From a virus, in the IMG/VR virus record IMGVR_UViG_3300042561_001521, positions 1-31,650 of that record: DNA of 31,650 nucleotides. The stretch is one strand, 5' to 3'. Shown here piece after piece: positions 6,554-13,923 of this stretch. Both the position numbers and the translations under genes were made by a program. Each line of letters begins with the position of its first letter. Position 1 is the first letter of the stretch. The notes below the pieces were generated by a model. The model did not search any database and had not been told where the DNA came from. It was given only the letters and a program-made list of their open reading frames with translations.

Positions 6554-8314
6554 TTAATAGCCAGAATTATAATTTCCGTAGAGACTATCATCTTGGGGGA
6601 CACTGGGTATTAGGGTATTTGCACCCATACTATCGATGATATTCTCAATATTCCGATGCTCCAAAGTAGCCAAAACGTAACGTAAAGCATCGCAAAAATG
6701 GTCTCTTTGCCCTTCAGCCACTTTCTCGGTAACATTCCCTTCTTTAGACTCTCGGTGATATGCAGTCATGTCCTCAAAAACCCTTTTACAGGATTTGGCA
6801 ATAAAAAGTTTATCTTGGTGTAATAAAGTGTTAACCACCCCATTACCTTCTGATACCCTATTATAGCCCTCCATTAACTTGGGAACACCCGCTTTTCTCA
6901 TGGTTAAAATTCTTCCCGGTTGTGACGGGTCAGCATATCCACGGTTGACACCATGCGTTCTGGCTAACTCAATGGCTTTCTCATTGTGGACTCGTTGTTC
7001 AATGGCCGCTTTAGGGTTGGGATTTTCCCAACAATCAATCACAAAATAAGCGGCTCCCCGTCTTCCCACCACTACTAGGGCAGGATTCACATCTCCCCAG
7101 TCCACTCCGATATATACTTGGTCAAATTTTGTCGGTAAATCGTCATCATCCAGTAAGTGTCTCTTATCTAAATCTGAGAATATCTGACCATCAAAAGATT
7201 CCCAAGATGCTAAAAATTCTTGTCTAAAGATTTTTTCGGGTAATGACTCTTTGGTTCTTTGGATTTCATCAAGGGGAATAAAGGGATTATCATAAACTGT
7301 TTTTAAAAAACTAGCCCAATTAGGAACTTCACCACCTTGTAGGTAAAGACTATGGAAAAATGTACCTGCCCCCTTGGGCGTACCAATAATTAGAGATGTA
7401 CTATTTTTAGTATCAACTAAAGCAGGGCGAATCACTTCCGTCCATACAATAGGTTTTATATCTTGCATCTCATCTAATCCAGCAAAATATATCTTCAACC
7501 CCCGCATATTGTCGCCGTTATCTTCATTGGCTCCTCTGAGGATGATGTCTGGTTTATTTCCTTTAAAAACGATTCTGCATTCAGACTTAAAAATTCTTTT
7601 AACTGCTGGGTGTCCATCTAGAATATTTACAAGTGGTTCCCAGTGGATTTGTTTAGCCTGTTTTAAGCTAGGCATAACGAGCAAAACGACGGGGGGTGAA
7701 GCTTTATCATAGTTGCCGTTGTAATTAATAGCCCTTTCGATTAAAGTAGTTAATAGTAGCCTGGAATTATGGGTAGGGATGTTACTTTTACTACATAGGA
7801 AAATCCCTCCTTCTACTTGAATACACTTAGTTCGATGTCTTCCAACAGGGATTACATCGGCTATAAAAAAGCTTTCCCACGGATGCAAAATTTTACGAGG
7901 AACAGATAAATTAAGTTTTTTACTTCCCTTTTGAATGTTTTGATGGTAATAGAATATTTCCTCAGTAGTCCATGTGTTAGACTCTAACTTACGGTTTAGC
8001 TCCAAAACCCACTCATGGTTTTTCCCTGCTCTGATAACCTGTCCATTTTCAAAGACAATATCGTAGCAATCATCTTCAAATACCTCGGTAGCCGCTAAAA
8101 CTTTTACAGGTAAACCCTGTTCATTATATACAGTGTCCCCAGTGAAAATTTTCTTAATCGGTTTATAACCATTTTTGGTCAAAATAGGGGTGTTTTCTTC
8201 TAAATTTTTCCCAAATCTCCTCGATGAAACCAAAACCTTGAATCTGGCAGGGTCTCCGAATACTTCTTGTTGTCCCGGGTGTAAATATAATTTTAATTTT
8301 CCAGGTTTTGCCAT
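6554..8314 (-). CDS. terL: Terminase large subunit with an in-frame intein
   Basis: ATPase and nuclease that packages phage DNA. From ATG 8314 the frame encodes 586 residues, of which 37-183 are an intein; the spliced protein would be 439 aa, normal for TerL. Extein motifs: Walker A split as SSRRFGK / SRLLLTT, Walker B FAGLDE (280-282), coupling motif GTPKG (311-315), and nuclease Asp residues in GVDWGD (405) and HFCDALRY (542). A TTG five codons upstream (8329) is an alternative start. The intein joins the exteins exactly at GK/S of the P-loop, so splicing is needed for ATP binding. Portal follows directly downstream. No small subunit is recognisable next to it. Confidence 0.9.
   Translation of the reverse strand: MAKPGKLKLYLHPGQQEVFGDPARFKVLVSSRRFGKNLEENTPILTKNGYKPIKKIFTGDTVYNEQGLPVKVLAATEVFEDDCYDIVFENGQVIRAGKNHEWVLELNRKLESNTWTTEEIFYYHQNIQKGSKKLNLSVPRKILHPWESFFIADVIPVGRHRTKCIQVEGGIFLCSKSNIPTHNSRLLLTTLIERAINYNGNYDKASPPVVLLVMPSLKQAKQIHWEPLVNILDGHPAVKRIFKSECRIVFKGNKPDIILRGANEDNGDNMRGLKIYFAGLDEMQDIKPIVWTEVIRPALVDTKNSTSLIIGTPKGAGTFFHSLYLQGGEVPNWASFLKTVYDNPFIPLDEIQRTKESLPEKIFRQEFLASWESFDGQIFSDLDKRHLLDDDDLPTKFDQVYIGVDWGDVNPALVVVGRRGAAYFVIDCWENPNPKAAIEQRVHNEKAIELARTHGVNRGYADPSQPGRILTMRKAGVPKLMEGYNRVSEGNGVVNTLLHQDKLFIAKSCKRVFEDMTAYHRESKEGNVTEKVAEGQRDHFCDALRYVLATLEHRNIENIIDSMGANTLIPSVPQDDSLYGNYNSGY
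7766..8206 (-). other. Class 3 mini-intein in TerL Walker A
   Basis: A protein-splicing element of 147 residues (TerL residues 37-183 from ATG 8314). Block A is NLEENTPILTKNGYKPI, starting with Asn instead of Cys or Ser. Block B holds KNHEW (His100, Trp102), block F TKCIQVEGG (Cys164) and block G IPTHN followed by extein Ser184. Trp, Cys and Thr181 at these places are the WCT set that defines class 3 inteins, where the block F Cys, not residue 1, starts the reaction. No homing endonuclease domain is present, so this is a mini-intein. The insertion site in the P-loop is a recurrent intein site in ATPases. Confidence 0.85.
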
Positions 8315-8422
8315 TATCTCTACGCTCAATCGCTTCTGTCTTAGATTGGGCGATGGGGGCTTACCCTAGCGATAAGATTTACTTATACTTCATTGATAGC
8401 TTTTTCTTACGGATAAAATATG

Positions 8423-8452
8423 TTGACAAACCAATAAGCGGTATGTTATGTT
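8423..8452 (+). promoter_or_regulatory. Promoter for mazG-like gene
   Basis: TTGACA at 8423-8428 and TATGTT at 8447-8452 with 18 nt between (TTATGT at 17 is an alternative). The start codon follows 33 nt later, without a strong SD. Confidence 0.6.
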
Positions 8453-8485
8453 GGGAACATACAGACCTTAAAGACCTAAAAACCT

Positions 8486-9067
8486 ATGCGATTTGAATTA
8501 ACACCAGAAAATTTGGCTTACCTAGACTCATATATGGAGTTTACGGACTCTACAGCAGTTTACCCCGATGAAGTAGCCCTGACTTATTCCATTCTGGGTT
8601 TGGTTAATGAGTTAGCTGAAACCATCGAGTGCTATAATGACCAAATAGCTCAAGATGACACTAACCTTAAGGCAATCGCCCTAGAACTGGGGGACGTAGT
8701 TTACTACTTGTGTCGAATAGTTAAGCACCTGGGACTCCCCCCACTGTCCACCTTATTTTCACAATACTCTTTGGGCAAACCAGATTCGGTTTCTTCATTG
8801 AGATTGAGTAAAGTGTTTGAAAGAGCGGTAATTTTTGCTGGCTCCCTCGCTAGTATTCACAAAAAACAACTACGGGGTGATGAAGCATACCAATCCCCAG
8901 CTATCTTACAGTCTAAGATGCGGGTAATGCCCCTGTTCGTCATTCTTGATGAGTTATCCTGCCTGTTCGGGTTTAACAACCTTCTCAGTGTAATGAACAT
9001 GAACATGGCAAAGCTATCTGCCCGAAAATTGGCAGGTACTATTAAAGGGGATGGAGATTATCGCTAA
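8486..9067 (+). CDS. MazG-like nucleotide pyrophosphohydrolase
   Basis: A 193-residue all-alpha protein. The first half contains the metal-binding pattern of the MazG/all-alpha NTP pyrophosphatase superfamily: NELAE (Glu42, Glu45) in a helix, then ALELGDVVYYL (Glu67, Asp70). These enzymes hydrolyse (d)NTPs or ppGpp-like nucleotides to monophosphates; in cyanophages MazG is thought to adjust the host's nutrient-stress state or the nucleotide pool. The C-terminal half (about 95-193) has a second helical section (VFERAVIFAGSLASIHKKQL) that may be a degenerate repeat of the fold. It is divergent from terL, has its own promoter at 8423-8452, and ends in a strong terminator (9091-9118). Confidence 0.75.
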   Translation: MRFELTPENLAYLDSYMEFTDSTAVYPDEVALTYSILGLVNELAETIECYNDQIAQDDTNLKAIALELGDVVYYLCRIVKHLGLPPLSTLFSQYSLGKPDSVSSLRLSKVFERAVIFAGSLASIHKKQLRGDEAYQSPAILQSKMRVMPLFVILDELSCLFGFNNLLSVMNMNMAKLSARKLAGTIKGDGDYR

Positions 9068-9090
9068 TTAAACTGACTCAACTTTAATAA

Positions 9091-9118
9091 CCCTAGCCTA
9101 GCTAGGGATTTTTTTTTT
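9091..9118 (+). terminator. Intrinsic terminator after the mazG-like gene
   Basis: Perfect stem CCCTAGC (9091-9097) / GCTAGGG (9101-9107) with a 3-nt loop and a run of ten T. The next promoter begins 9 nt later. Confidence 0.9.
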
Positions 9119-9126
9119 GTTGGGGG

Positions 9127-9156
9127 TTGACAAACCCATAAAGGCTAAGTTATACT
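9127..9156 (+). promoter_or_regulatory. Promoter for the 279-aa regulator-like gene
   Basis: TTGACA at 9127-9132, 18-nt spacer, TATACT at 9151-9156. The whole 30-bp block is almost identical to the tRNA promoter at 10016-10045 (shared spacer AACCCATAA.GGCTAAGT). Confidence 0.8.
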
Positions 9157-9190
9157 GTTAAAGTAATCAGAAAACACTAAAGAGGTAAAT

Positions 9191-10030
9191 ATGGAAATCG
9201 TAAAACCCACAACTGTTAAAGTCCCCGAATTAGATATGGAATTGCAATTTTTTGTCAGTGCAGACGGGAAAACCTGTGGCATGAGTCAGTCTGCGTTAGC
9301 CCGATTATGTGGAGTTCAACGTGGGAGTATGTTCTCAGAGGGTCGGGTTATCGCAAATCTTTCTCAAGAAACCCCCGAATCAAAAACAGTCCCAGAATGC
9401 TTGAAACCCTTCCAAGGTAAGGTTTTCTCCCAGACGCTGAAAGGGGATTGCGACAGTGTTAATCTTGCGAACATTGTCAACAGTAAAGCCGCCGCCGCTA
9501 TCATTTCCTATTACGGTTTTGAATCAAAAGCCGCTAATCCAGTGGCTCGAAAAAGTCTTTTAGCTTTTGCTTCAATCGGAATCGACACATGGATTAAATC
9601 TGTCACTGGTTATGTCTCTGACTCAGACCGTCTGGCTAACATTGAAATGGTCATGACGGGTTTAGTTGGTGAAGTACGGGAAATGCGAGAAGAAATCCGT
9701 GACTTCAAAAAAGTAGTCACGGTCTATCCTAAAATCGATGGGTGGAAAAATGGACTAAAAGGTTTGCCCTTTTATCTGCCGGAAGATTTCTCCCTAAAAG
9801 ATTACCTAGAAGCAAAGGCTTTAGACTTCACTAACACAGAGTTCCGCAAAATCCGCCTTCAAGTTGCTCAAGCATGGGAAACCTTAATGGGTGAAAAACC
9901 CCCAAAACGCCATGTCTACGGGTTAAAAAACGGCAAGAAAAAACGAATCAGCACTGAGTATTTCTACCGACGGGAAGACATCCCGATGATTGAGGAAATT
10001 CTTTTGGGTTTAGACTTGACAAACCCATAA
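9191..10030 (+). CDS. Regulator-like phage protein (antirepressor-type), uncertain
   Basis: A 279-residue soluble protein. An N-terminal domain of about 130 residues (FFVSADGKTCGMSQSALARL then GSMFSEGRV) resembles the N-terminus of the 150-aa protein at 28574-29026 and is reminiscent of phage antirepressor/KilA-like DNA-binding modules. A central helix rich in Glu/Arg (VGEVREMREEIRDFKKVV, about 165-182) looks like a coiled coil. The C-terminal part ends with a basic segment (KPPKRHVYGLKNGKKKRIS). The start has a good SD (AGAGG) and a promoter at 9127-9156. The last codons are encoded within the next promoter (10016). It may control phage or host transcription; the target is not indicated. Confidence 0.45.
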   Translation: MEIVKPTTVKVPELDMELQFFVSADGKTCGMSQSALARLCGVQRGSMFSEGRVIANLSQETPESKTVPECLKPFQGKVFSQTLKGDCDSVNLANIVNSKAAAAIISYYGFESKAANPVARKSLLAFASIGIDTWIKSVTGYVSDSDRLANIEMVMTGLVGEVREMREEIRDFKKVVTVYPKIDGWKNGLKGLPFYLPEDFSLKDYLEAKALDFTNTEFRKIRLQVAQAWETLMGEKPPKRHVYGLKNGKKKRISTEYFYRREDIPMIEEILLGLDLTNP

Positions 10031-10045
10031 CGGCTAAGTTATAAT
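10016..10045 (+). promoter_or_regulatory. Consensus promoter of the tRNA gene
   Basis: TTGACA (10016-10021), 18 nt, TATAAT (10040-10045). It overlaps the last codons of the upstream gene. Between it and the tRNA is a hairpin AGGTCT (10050-10055) / AGACCT (10064-10069), which would be in the 5' leader. Confidence 0.85.
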
Positions 10046-10070
10046 AAAGAGGTCTGGAGCAAAAGACCTT

Positions 10071-10142
10071 CTGGGTTTAGCTTATCGGATAAGCACCGTC
10101 CTCATAAGACGGCATAGGTGGGTTCGACTCCCACAACCCAGA
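10071..10142 (+). tRNA. tRNA with CAT anticodon (Met or lysidine-type Ile)
   Basis: A complete cloverleaf of 72 nt. Acceptor stem CTGGGTT/AACCCAG with discriminator A; D-arm GCTT-ATCGGAT-AAGC; anticodon arm CCGTC-CTCATAA-GACGG (anticodon CAT at 10103-10105); variable loop CATAG; T-arm GTGGG-TTCGACT-CCCAC. CCA is not encoded. It lacks the three G-C pairs of initiator tRNA, so it is elongator Met or tRNA-Ile2(CAT), which reads ATA after lysidine modification. The sequence alone does not decide. It is transcribed from 10016 and followed by a terminator, so it is a single-gene transcription unit. Confidence 0.95.
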
Positions 10143-10165
10143 TTTGTTCCTTGTTTGGTTTATTT

Positions 10166-10192
10166 AACCCCCTAGAGTATAGGGGGTTTTTT
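10166..10192 (+). terminator. Terminator of the tRNA transcript
   Basis: AACCCCCT (10166-10173) pairs with AGGGGGTT (10181-10188), followed by T at 10187-10192. Confidence 0.9.
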
Positions 10193-10200
10193 CTTGCCTG

Positions 10201-11043
10201 TTAATAGTTACTGAACCATATATCCTTAAATTCTTCTAAAGCCTTTTCTAATTGTTCCCACACTCCTAAGACCGACTCTCCCCCTTGTTCCCACAGTTCT
10301 AAGACAGACTCTCCTCCTTGTTCTGGAATTACTCTAGACTTAAAGGGGGGGGTTTTCCGTCCGTTCCAGTTAACCCCTAGATTTCCATGTTCTGACTCTA
10401 AATGGATTCCTACAGCATTAGCGATTAATTTGCGCTTCTGTCCTCCCCATCGCATAGCAAATAGCATATCGGCTCTAGCGGCATTTTGATGGACTGTAGG
10501 GTAGGAATTTTCACTATTGGGAGCATACCAAGCTTGAAAGAATCCAATGGGGACATAATACCCATCCTTAAAGACACGGGGCATAATCGGGAAACGGTCT
10601 AATCTGAGCCAGACTTCCTGTTCATAAAATACGTTAGGGTCGCTAACATAATCTGTCCATTTATCAAAACCTACTGCACTAACTCGGTCAATACCGTAAA
10701 TACAATCGGTTTCTATAAGCTCTTTTCGGATATGATTCATTGAGCGAGGGGGTAGAACAATATCAGAGTCAAAGTGGACTAGCCAACCGCTTTTAGATAA
10801 AATATTAGACTTCAAAAATTCATCGATTGCCTGGGATTTACCGAAAGTTTGACCCTCAGCAAAAAAAGCTTCAGTAGCATAACACTGAACATGGTGAAAG
10901 GAACATACCTCTTGGGTCTTCAGGTCTTGGGGTGTAGTGAGGACTACCAGATTGTCGAACTGCGGACGATTGAAAAGTAAAGACCAAGACAAAAAATCCG
11001 AATAACCAACACAAGTGGTAAAAGCTTCAACGGGAGAGTACAT
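10201..11043 (-). CDS. Putative glycosyltransferase (GT-A type)
   Basis: A 280-residue protein with a GT-A-like N-terminal part. TCVGYSDFLSWSLLFNRPQFD and the VVLTTPQD strand fit a nucleotide-sugar fold, and WLVHFDSDIVLPP (Asp92-Ser-Asp94) gives the DXD metal site. Later GKSQAIDEFL and a second catalytic-region stretch (GFFQAWYAPNSENSYP, then NAARADMLFAMRW) match a glycosyltransferase type frequent in phages. Possible roles are modification of phage or host glycans or of phage DNA; the acceptor is unknown. The C-terminus holds a tandem 11-residue repeat (EQGGESVLELW, EQGGESVLGVW, EQ...) matching a 33-bp DNA repeat. It is the last gene of the - strand block and starts at ATG 11043 with a weak SD. 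Confidence 0.6.
   Translation of the reverse strand: MYSPVEAFTTCVGYSDFLSWSLLFNRPQFDNLVVLTTPQDLKTQEVCSFHHVQCYATEAFFAEGQTFGKSQAIDEFLKSNILSKSGWLVHFDSDIVLPPRSMNHIRKELIETDCIYGIDRVSAVGFDKWTDYVSDPNVFYEQEVWLRLDRFPIMPRVFKDGYYVPIGFFQAWYAPNSENSYPTVHQNAARADMLFAMRWGGQKRKLIANAVGIHLESEHGNLGVNWNGRKTPPFKSRVIPEQGGESVLELWEQGGESVLGVWEQLEKALEEFKDIWFSNY
10252..10317 (-). repeat. Two 33-bp tandem repeats inside the glycosyltransferase gene
   Basis: Units 10252-10284 and 10285-10317 differ at only four positions, and a third partial unit begins at 10318. Each encodes the 11-residue EQGGESVL.xW unit. A multiple of three keeps the frame, so copy number can vary without breaking the gene. Confidence 0.8.
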
Positions 11044-11098
11044 ATTTTCTCAGTGGGCAGGGGGATTCAAGAATATTTTGGGCGCATACTTTTAGGCA

Positions 11099-11124
11099 CA
11101 AAAAAACCACCGGTTAAGGTGGTT
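11099..11124 (-). terminator. Intrinsic terminator of the 108-aa gene
   Basis: On the - strand AACCACC-TTAACC-GGTGGTT then a T-run (complement of A at 11099-11106). It belongs to the same family as the two hairpins at 11518 and 12334, but with a TTAACC loop and no clear -10 downstream. Confidence 0.8.
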
Positions 11125-11147
11125 AAATTTACCGACATCCAAAATCA

Positions 11148-11474
11148 TTACCACACATCAAGCGGCAATCCAGGGTAACGTATTTGAATCCCTAGAGCGT
11201 CGCAAGTGAACTGCAAACTATCAGATAATGGATGACTTTCTCCAAACAAATAAATGACTTTATGTGTCAGTGGGAAGTATATGTGCAAAATACTGATTAG
11301 TCTAATGGCTTTTTCGGCATTGTAATCTTCTGAGACTATTACCAATTCCTCATCTGTTAAAAAGTCAATAACACCCTCTGGAAGTTTGATAGTTCTTGGG
11401 GGAGTTATATACTCTAGTGCCAAAAAGTCGCAACAATCCTGCTTACTTTTAAACTGTGGGGGTTTGATATTCAT
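11148..11474 (-). CDS. Small protein of unknown function (108 aa)
   Basis: A 108-residue acidic-to-neutral protein with a mix of strands and helices (EELVIVSEDYNAEKAIRLIS, HKVIYLFGESHPLSD). The pattern of short hydrophobic strands followed by helices suggests a small alpha/beta fold, perhaps Rossmann-like; I do not recognise a family. It has its own composite promoter at 11502-11530 (TATAAT, start codon about 28 nt later) and its own terminator (11099-11124). So it is a single-gene unit between the KilA-N gene and the glycosyltransferase gene. Confidence 0.55.
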   Translation of the reverse strand: MNIKPPQFKSKQDCCDFLALEYITPPRTIKLPEGVIDFLTDEELVIVSEDYNAEKAIRLISILHIYFPLTHKVIYLFGESHPLSDSLQFTCDALGIQIRYPGLPLDVW

Positions 11475-11501
11475 GGCTACATGGGTTAAATGTACTTTCT
11501 T

Positions 11502-11537
11502 ATTATAGCAACAAAAAAACCACCCGTCAAGGTGGTT
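11502..11537 (-). promoter_or_regulatory. Terminator-promoter composite (copy 1)
   Basis: On the - strand, a terminator stem AACCACC (11537-11531) / GGTGGTT (11524-11518) with loop TTGACG is followed by a T-run. The loop is itself a -35 box: exactly 17 nt later comes TATAAT (11507-11502). One 36-bp element therefore ends the KilA-N gene transcript and starts the 108-aa gene transcript. A near-identical copy lies at 12318-12353. Confidence 0.75.
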
Positions 11538-11556
11538 AATGTTTTATTTTGTATCG

Positions 11557-12288
11557 TTAACCGTTTATAGTGCTGAAAAATCCTTCTATTGCCTCTCTCA
11601 CTTCTGGGTGATTTGCCGGATAAACTGCTATCTCTCGCATTGCCCCGTTGACTAACCGTTTCTCTTGTTGACTTAGTTGACGACAACTCTTTTTAACGTA
11701 TTTTCCAAGTTGAGACCGATTATCATGGGAAGGGTTAAATCCCATTTCTAGTGCAATCTCAACAACTCCTTGCAAGGAATCCCCAGTTAAAGTAGCCTGA
11801 CTTGGCATTAAATCGGAAATAGCATGGTCAATTAGAAATTGGGCTAATCGGGGGTTATTTCGAGAAATCAATCCCTCAATTTCCACAACTGCCTTAGCTG
11901 TTTCAACAGCAACCTGACGAGATGTTAATTTAGGCTGTTCTACATGGTGCAGACTAACTGTGCCAGTTGTGACTAGCGTTTTGATTTGCTGTAGCATCCA
12001 GATTTTGAACTTCACCGAACACCAACCAGCAAACTCTAAAGCGACTTCTTCAATTGCCCATGTTCCAGTAGTTGCAGGTAAGCCCCCAACGTTAGACACC
12101 ATTACGGGAATCCCCGCAATGCCCTCAAACTCAGTCAGGAACTCGGTTGTAGCATTTAGTCGATTCCAATCATTAATCCGTTTCCCACTAGCCTTAGCCA
12201 TATCGGTTAGACAAACCCAGACCCGACCTTCACGATTTTCAAAGCGAATGTTGTTGGAGTTGAAATCAAAAACAGATAAATTAGACAT
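11557..12288 (-). CDS. KilA-N domain protein, probable phage antirepressor or regulator
   Basis: A 243-residue protein. The N-terminal 110 residues match a KilA-N/APSES-type DNA-binding domain: WVCLTDMAKASGKRINDWNR, then GTWAIEEVALEFAGWCSVKF, KIWMLQQIKTLV. KilA-N proteins are found across phages and usually act as DNA-binding regulators or antirepressors. The C-terminal half is helical, with a conserved-looking segment near the end (QEKRLVNGAMREIAVYPANH). It is transcribed from the composite promoter at 12318-12346 and terminated by the one at 11502-11537. It sits in the - strand block between PhoH and small genes. Confidence 0.75.
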   Translation of the reverse strand: MSNLSVFDFNSNNIRFENREGRVWVCLTDMAKASGKRINDWNRLNATTEFLTEFEGIAGIPVMVSNVGGLPATTGTWAIEEVALEFAGWCSVKFKIWMLQQIKTLVTTGTVSLHHVEQPKLTSRQVAVETAKAVVEIEGLISRNNPRLAQFLIDHAISDLMPSQATLTGDSLQGVVEIALEMGFNPSHDNRSQLGKYVKKSCRQLSQQEKRLVNGAMREIAVYPANHPEVREAIEGFFSTING

Positions 12289-12317
12289 AGTTTAGTCCAG
12301 AAATAGGTATCCCGTTT

Positions 12318-12353
12318 ATTATAGCAACAAAAAAACCACCCGTCAAGGTGGTT
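12318..12353 (-). promoter_or_regulatory. Terminator-promoter composite (copy 2)
   Basis: Same design as the element at 11502: AACCACC (12353-12347), loop TTGACG (12346-12341), GGTGGTT (12340-12334), T-run, and TATAAT (12323-12318) with a 17-nt spacer from the loop. It ends the phoH transcript and begins the KilA-N transcript. Confidence 0.75.
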
Positions 12354-12381
12354 TAATATTTAATTCAGAAGTAACTTTAGA

Positions 12382-13017
12382 TTAACCTAGTGCTTCTAAA
12401 ATTTTGGCCAGAATTGGATGGCGAACCGACGTACCCTTCGGAAAGAAAGTTACCCCAACACCTTCCACATCATTCAACCGGTTTGCGGCAATTGGTAAAT
12501 AGGCTTCAGTTTTCAAACTACATTGGGTGGGGTCTCCGATAATACAGAGCTTTGAACCGTGTGCAATTCTAGTTACCACGGCTTTAAACAGACGTTCAGT
12601 AGCGTCCTCAGCCTCATCAAAAATAATAAAGGTATTAGACAAACTAGCTCCTTTAATATTACCGATGTGGCTAATTTCTATAGTAGAACGGAGCTTCTGG
12701 AAATCTTTAGGGTGGGCAATTTCAGAAAGATTAGTCCATAGGGGAGTTCCCAATGAATCTACTTTTTCCCCATAATCACCTGGCATAGCCCCAATATCAA
12801 CCTCATCCCTGTCTCTTACAAACGGTCTTACATATAAAACACTATTAATGGGGTCATCTGGATTATTAAGAGCTAAAAGGGCGGAATACATCGCAATCAG
12901 AGTCTTACCAGTACCAGCCTCACCAACACCAATAGAAATGGTATTTGTCCGTAAAGACCGTAGAAACTGTTCTTGATAGCGGTTCTTGGGTTTCAATCCG
13001 TGGGCAATATTGACCAT
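12382..13017 (-). CDS. phoH: PhoH-like ATPase
   Basis: A 211-residue P-loop ATPase. Walker A is GEAGTGKT (32-39), Walker B FIIFDEAED (130-138), and GDPTQ (161-165) is the helicase-like sensor seen in PhoH proteins; RHP near the C-terminus (SVRHPILAK) fits the arginine finger. Length agrees with the family. PhoH is common in cyanophages and other phages, possibly acting on RNA or linked to phosphate stress; its phage role is not settled. It follows the 190-aa gene on the - strand with a 23-nt gap and no clear SD, and ends in the composite terminator at 12334-12353. Confidence 0.9.
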   Translation of the reverse strand: MVNIAHGLKPKNRYQEQFLRSLRTNTISIGVGEAGTGKTLIAMYSALLALNNPDDPINSVLYVRPFVRDRDEVDIGAMPGDYGEKVDSLGTPLWTNLSEIAHPKDFQKLRSTIEISHIGNIKGASLSNTFIIFDEAEDATERLFKAVVTRIAHGSKLCIIGDPTQCSLKTEAYLPIAANRLNDVEGVGVTFFPKGTSVRHPILAKILEALG

Positions 13018-13040
13018 GTTGTTTTTATGGTTGTTAGTGA

Positions 13041-13613
13041 CTAAATGTTTTCAACGGAATCGGGGGCTAATTCAGCACTAGCCTCAATCTGATTTGGGGC
13101 GGGTTCTAGGAATTGAGGGTAAACAGCGACATCAACATAGTCTTCTTCACTGACTACTTCAGTAGCACCCTCTACCATAAACATGATGGCAGTAAGTTGT
13201 TTATGTGCTTCCAAAGAGGCAGAAAGATTTTTAGAAACTAATTCGATAACATCACCCCGACCAGTAACTTTTTGGTCACTGTAGCCAGACTTACCCATAT
13301 CCATTACCTCGGCCAAGAACTGAACCCGGGAATATAAAGTAGCATACTTTAACTCCTTTAATTCCATGCCCATTTTGACGGCTTCAGCCCCGCCCTTCCG
13401 GTATTTAGCAACCAAATTAGGTTCAGCCTCAATAACTCTGACTACTAAATCCTCATTAATATCCAAAGGAGTTATCTTCCGATTTACCCTTCGACAGATT
13501 TCCGAGAATGAGTATTCAGGGTAGCAACCCTTATAGAAACAAATAGCCTCCTTTACTAAATCTGGTAGACTTCCCTCCGTATTTACCACAATATCTTTTT
13601 TAGACCTGGACAT
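13041..13613 (-). CDS. Unknown protein, possible DNA-binding (small-terminase-like) protein
   Basis: A 190-residue protein whose N-terminal 90 residues look like a helix-turn-helix (EAICFYKGCYPEYSFSEICR, then INEDLVVRVIEAEPNLVAKY), followed by long helices with conserved-looking KELKYATLYSRVQFLAEVMD, then an acidic tail. A small terminase subunit is a guess based on size and helix content; terL lies elsewhere and the neighbours (tail-chaperone-type genes, phoH) do not confirm it. Its ATG overlaps the stop of the preceding gene by one base (TAATG), so it is translationally coupled to it. Confidence 0.4.
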   Translation of the reverse strand: MSRSKKDIVVNTEGSLPDLVKEAICFYKGCYPEYSFSEICRRVNRKITPLDINEDLVVRVIEAEPNLVAKYRKGGAEAVKMGMELKELKYATLYSRVQFLAEVMDMGKSGYSDQKVTGRGDVIELVSKNLSASLEAHKQLTAIMFMVEGATEVVSEEDYVDVAVYPQFLEPAPNQIEASAELAPDSVENI

Positions 13614-13915
13614 TAAATAGCCCCCATTAAATCAGAAGTCCAAGATTTACCCGTAAATTTCTTGGGGACTTTGGTTTTAATCCGGGGGAAACCTGCTCTA
13701 CCAGCAATCATATTGCGGAGATTTTCTTTTTCCTCTGGTTCACCAAATCCAGAACCTAACGCAACAGCATCGGTCATGTCAAGAATGTCCCTAGCCCGAT
13801 GTTTATAATGACCAGCTAAAGCATTCATGACTTCCCAATGTGGCATAGATAGTAATTGTTTACGGCTAATTCCCATTTTGTAAAATACGGGTAAAACATC
13901 GATTAGAGTTTCCAC
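13613..13915 (-). CDS. Possible tail assembly chaperone, downstream half (T-like)
   Basis: A 100-residue protein with a GTG start at 13915, in the -1 frame relative to the gene before it. Features: an N-terminal helix pair (GISRKQLLSMPHWEVMNALA) and a Gly/Lys-rich tail. The stop of the preceding gene is 8 nt away. In siphophages the second tail assembly chaperone is made by a -1 frameshift from the first; an in-frame slippery heptamer (CCCTTTG) is present near the end of the upstream gene and the -1 frame is open from there into this gene. The tape-measure gene usually next is not found, so the assignment remains tentative. Confidence 0.4.
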   Translation of the reverse strand: METLIDVLPVFYKMGISRKQLLSMPHWEVMNALAGHYKHRARDILDMTDAVALGSGFGEPEEKENLRNMIAGRAGFPRIKTKVPKKFTGKSWTSDLMGAI

Positions 13916-13923
13916 ATAGAGAT

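Noticed and set aside
8308-8496. 62-aa + strand ORF between terL and the mazG-like gene
   Set aside because: It overlaps the terL start region and the promoter at 8423, has no SD and reads out of frame with any known family.
10071-10142. The tRNA as an attachment site for an integrated element
   Set aside because: The tRNA is complete with its own promoter and terminator, no integrase lies nearby and no repeated tRNA 3' end was seen in the window.
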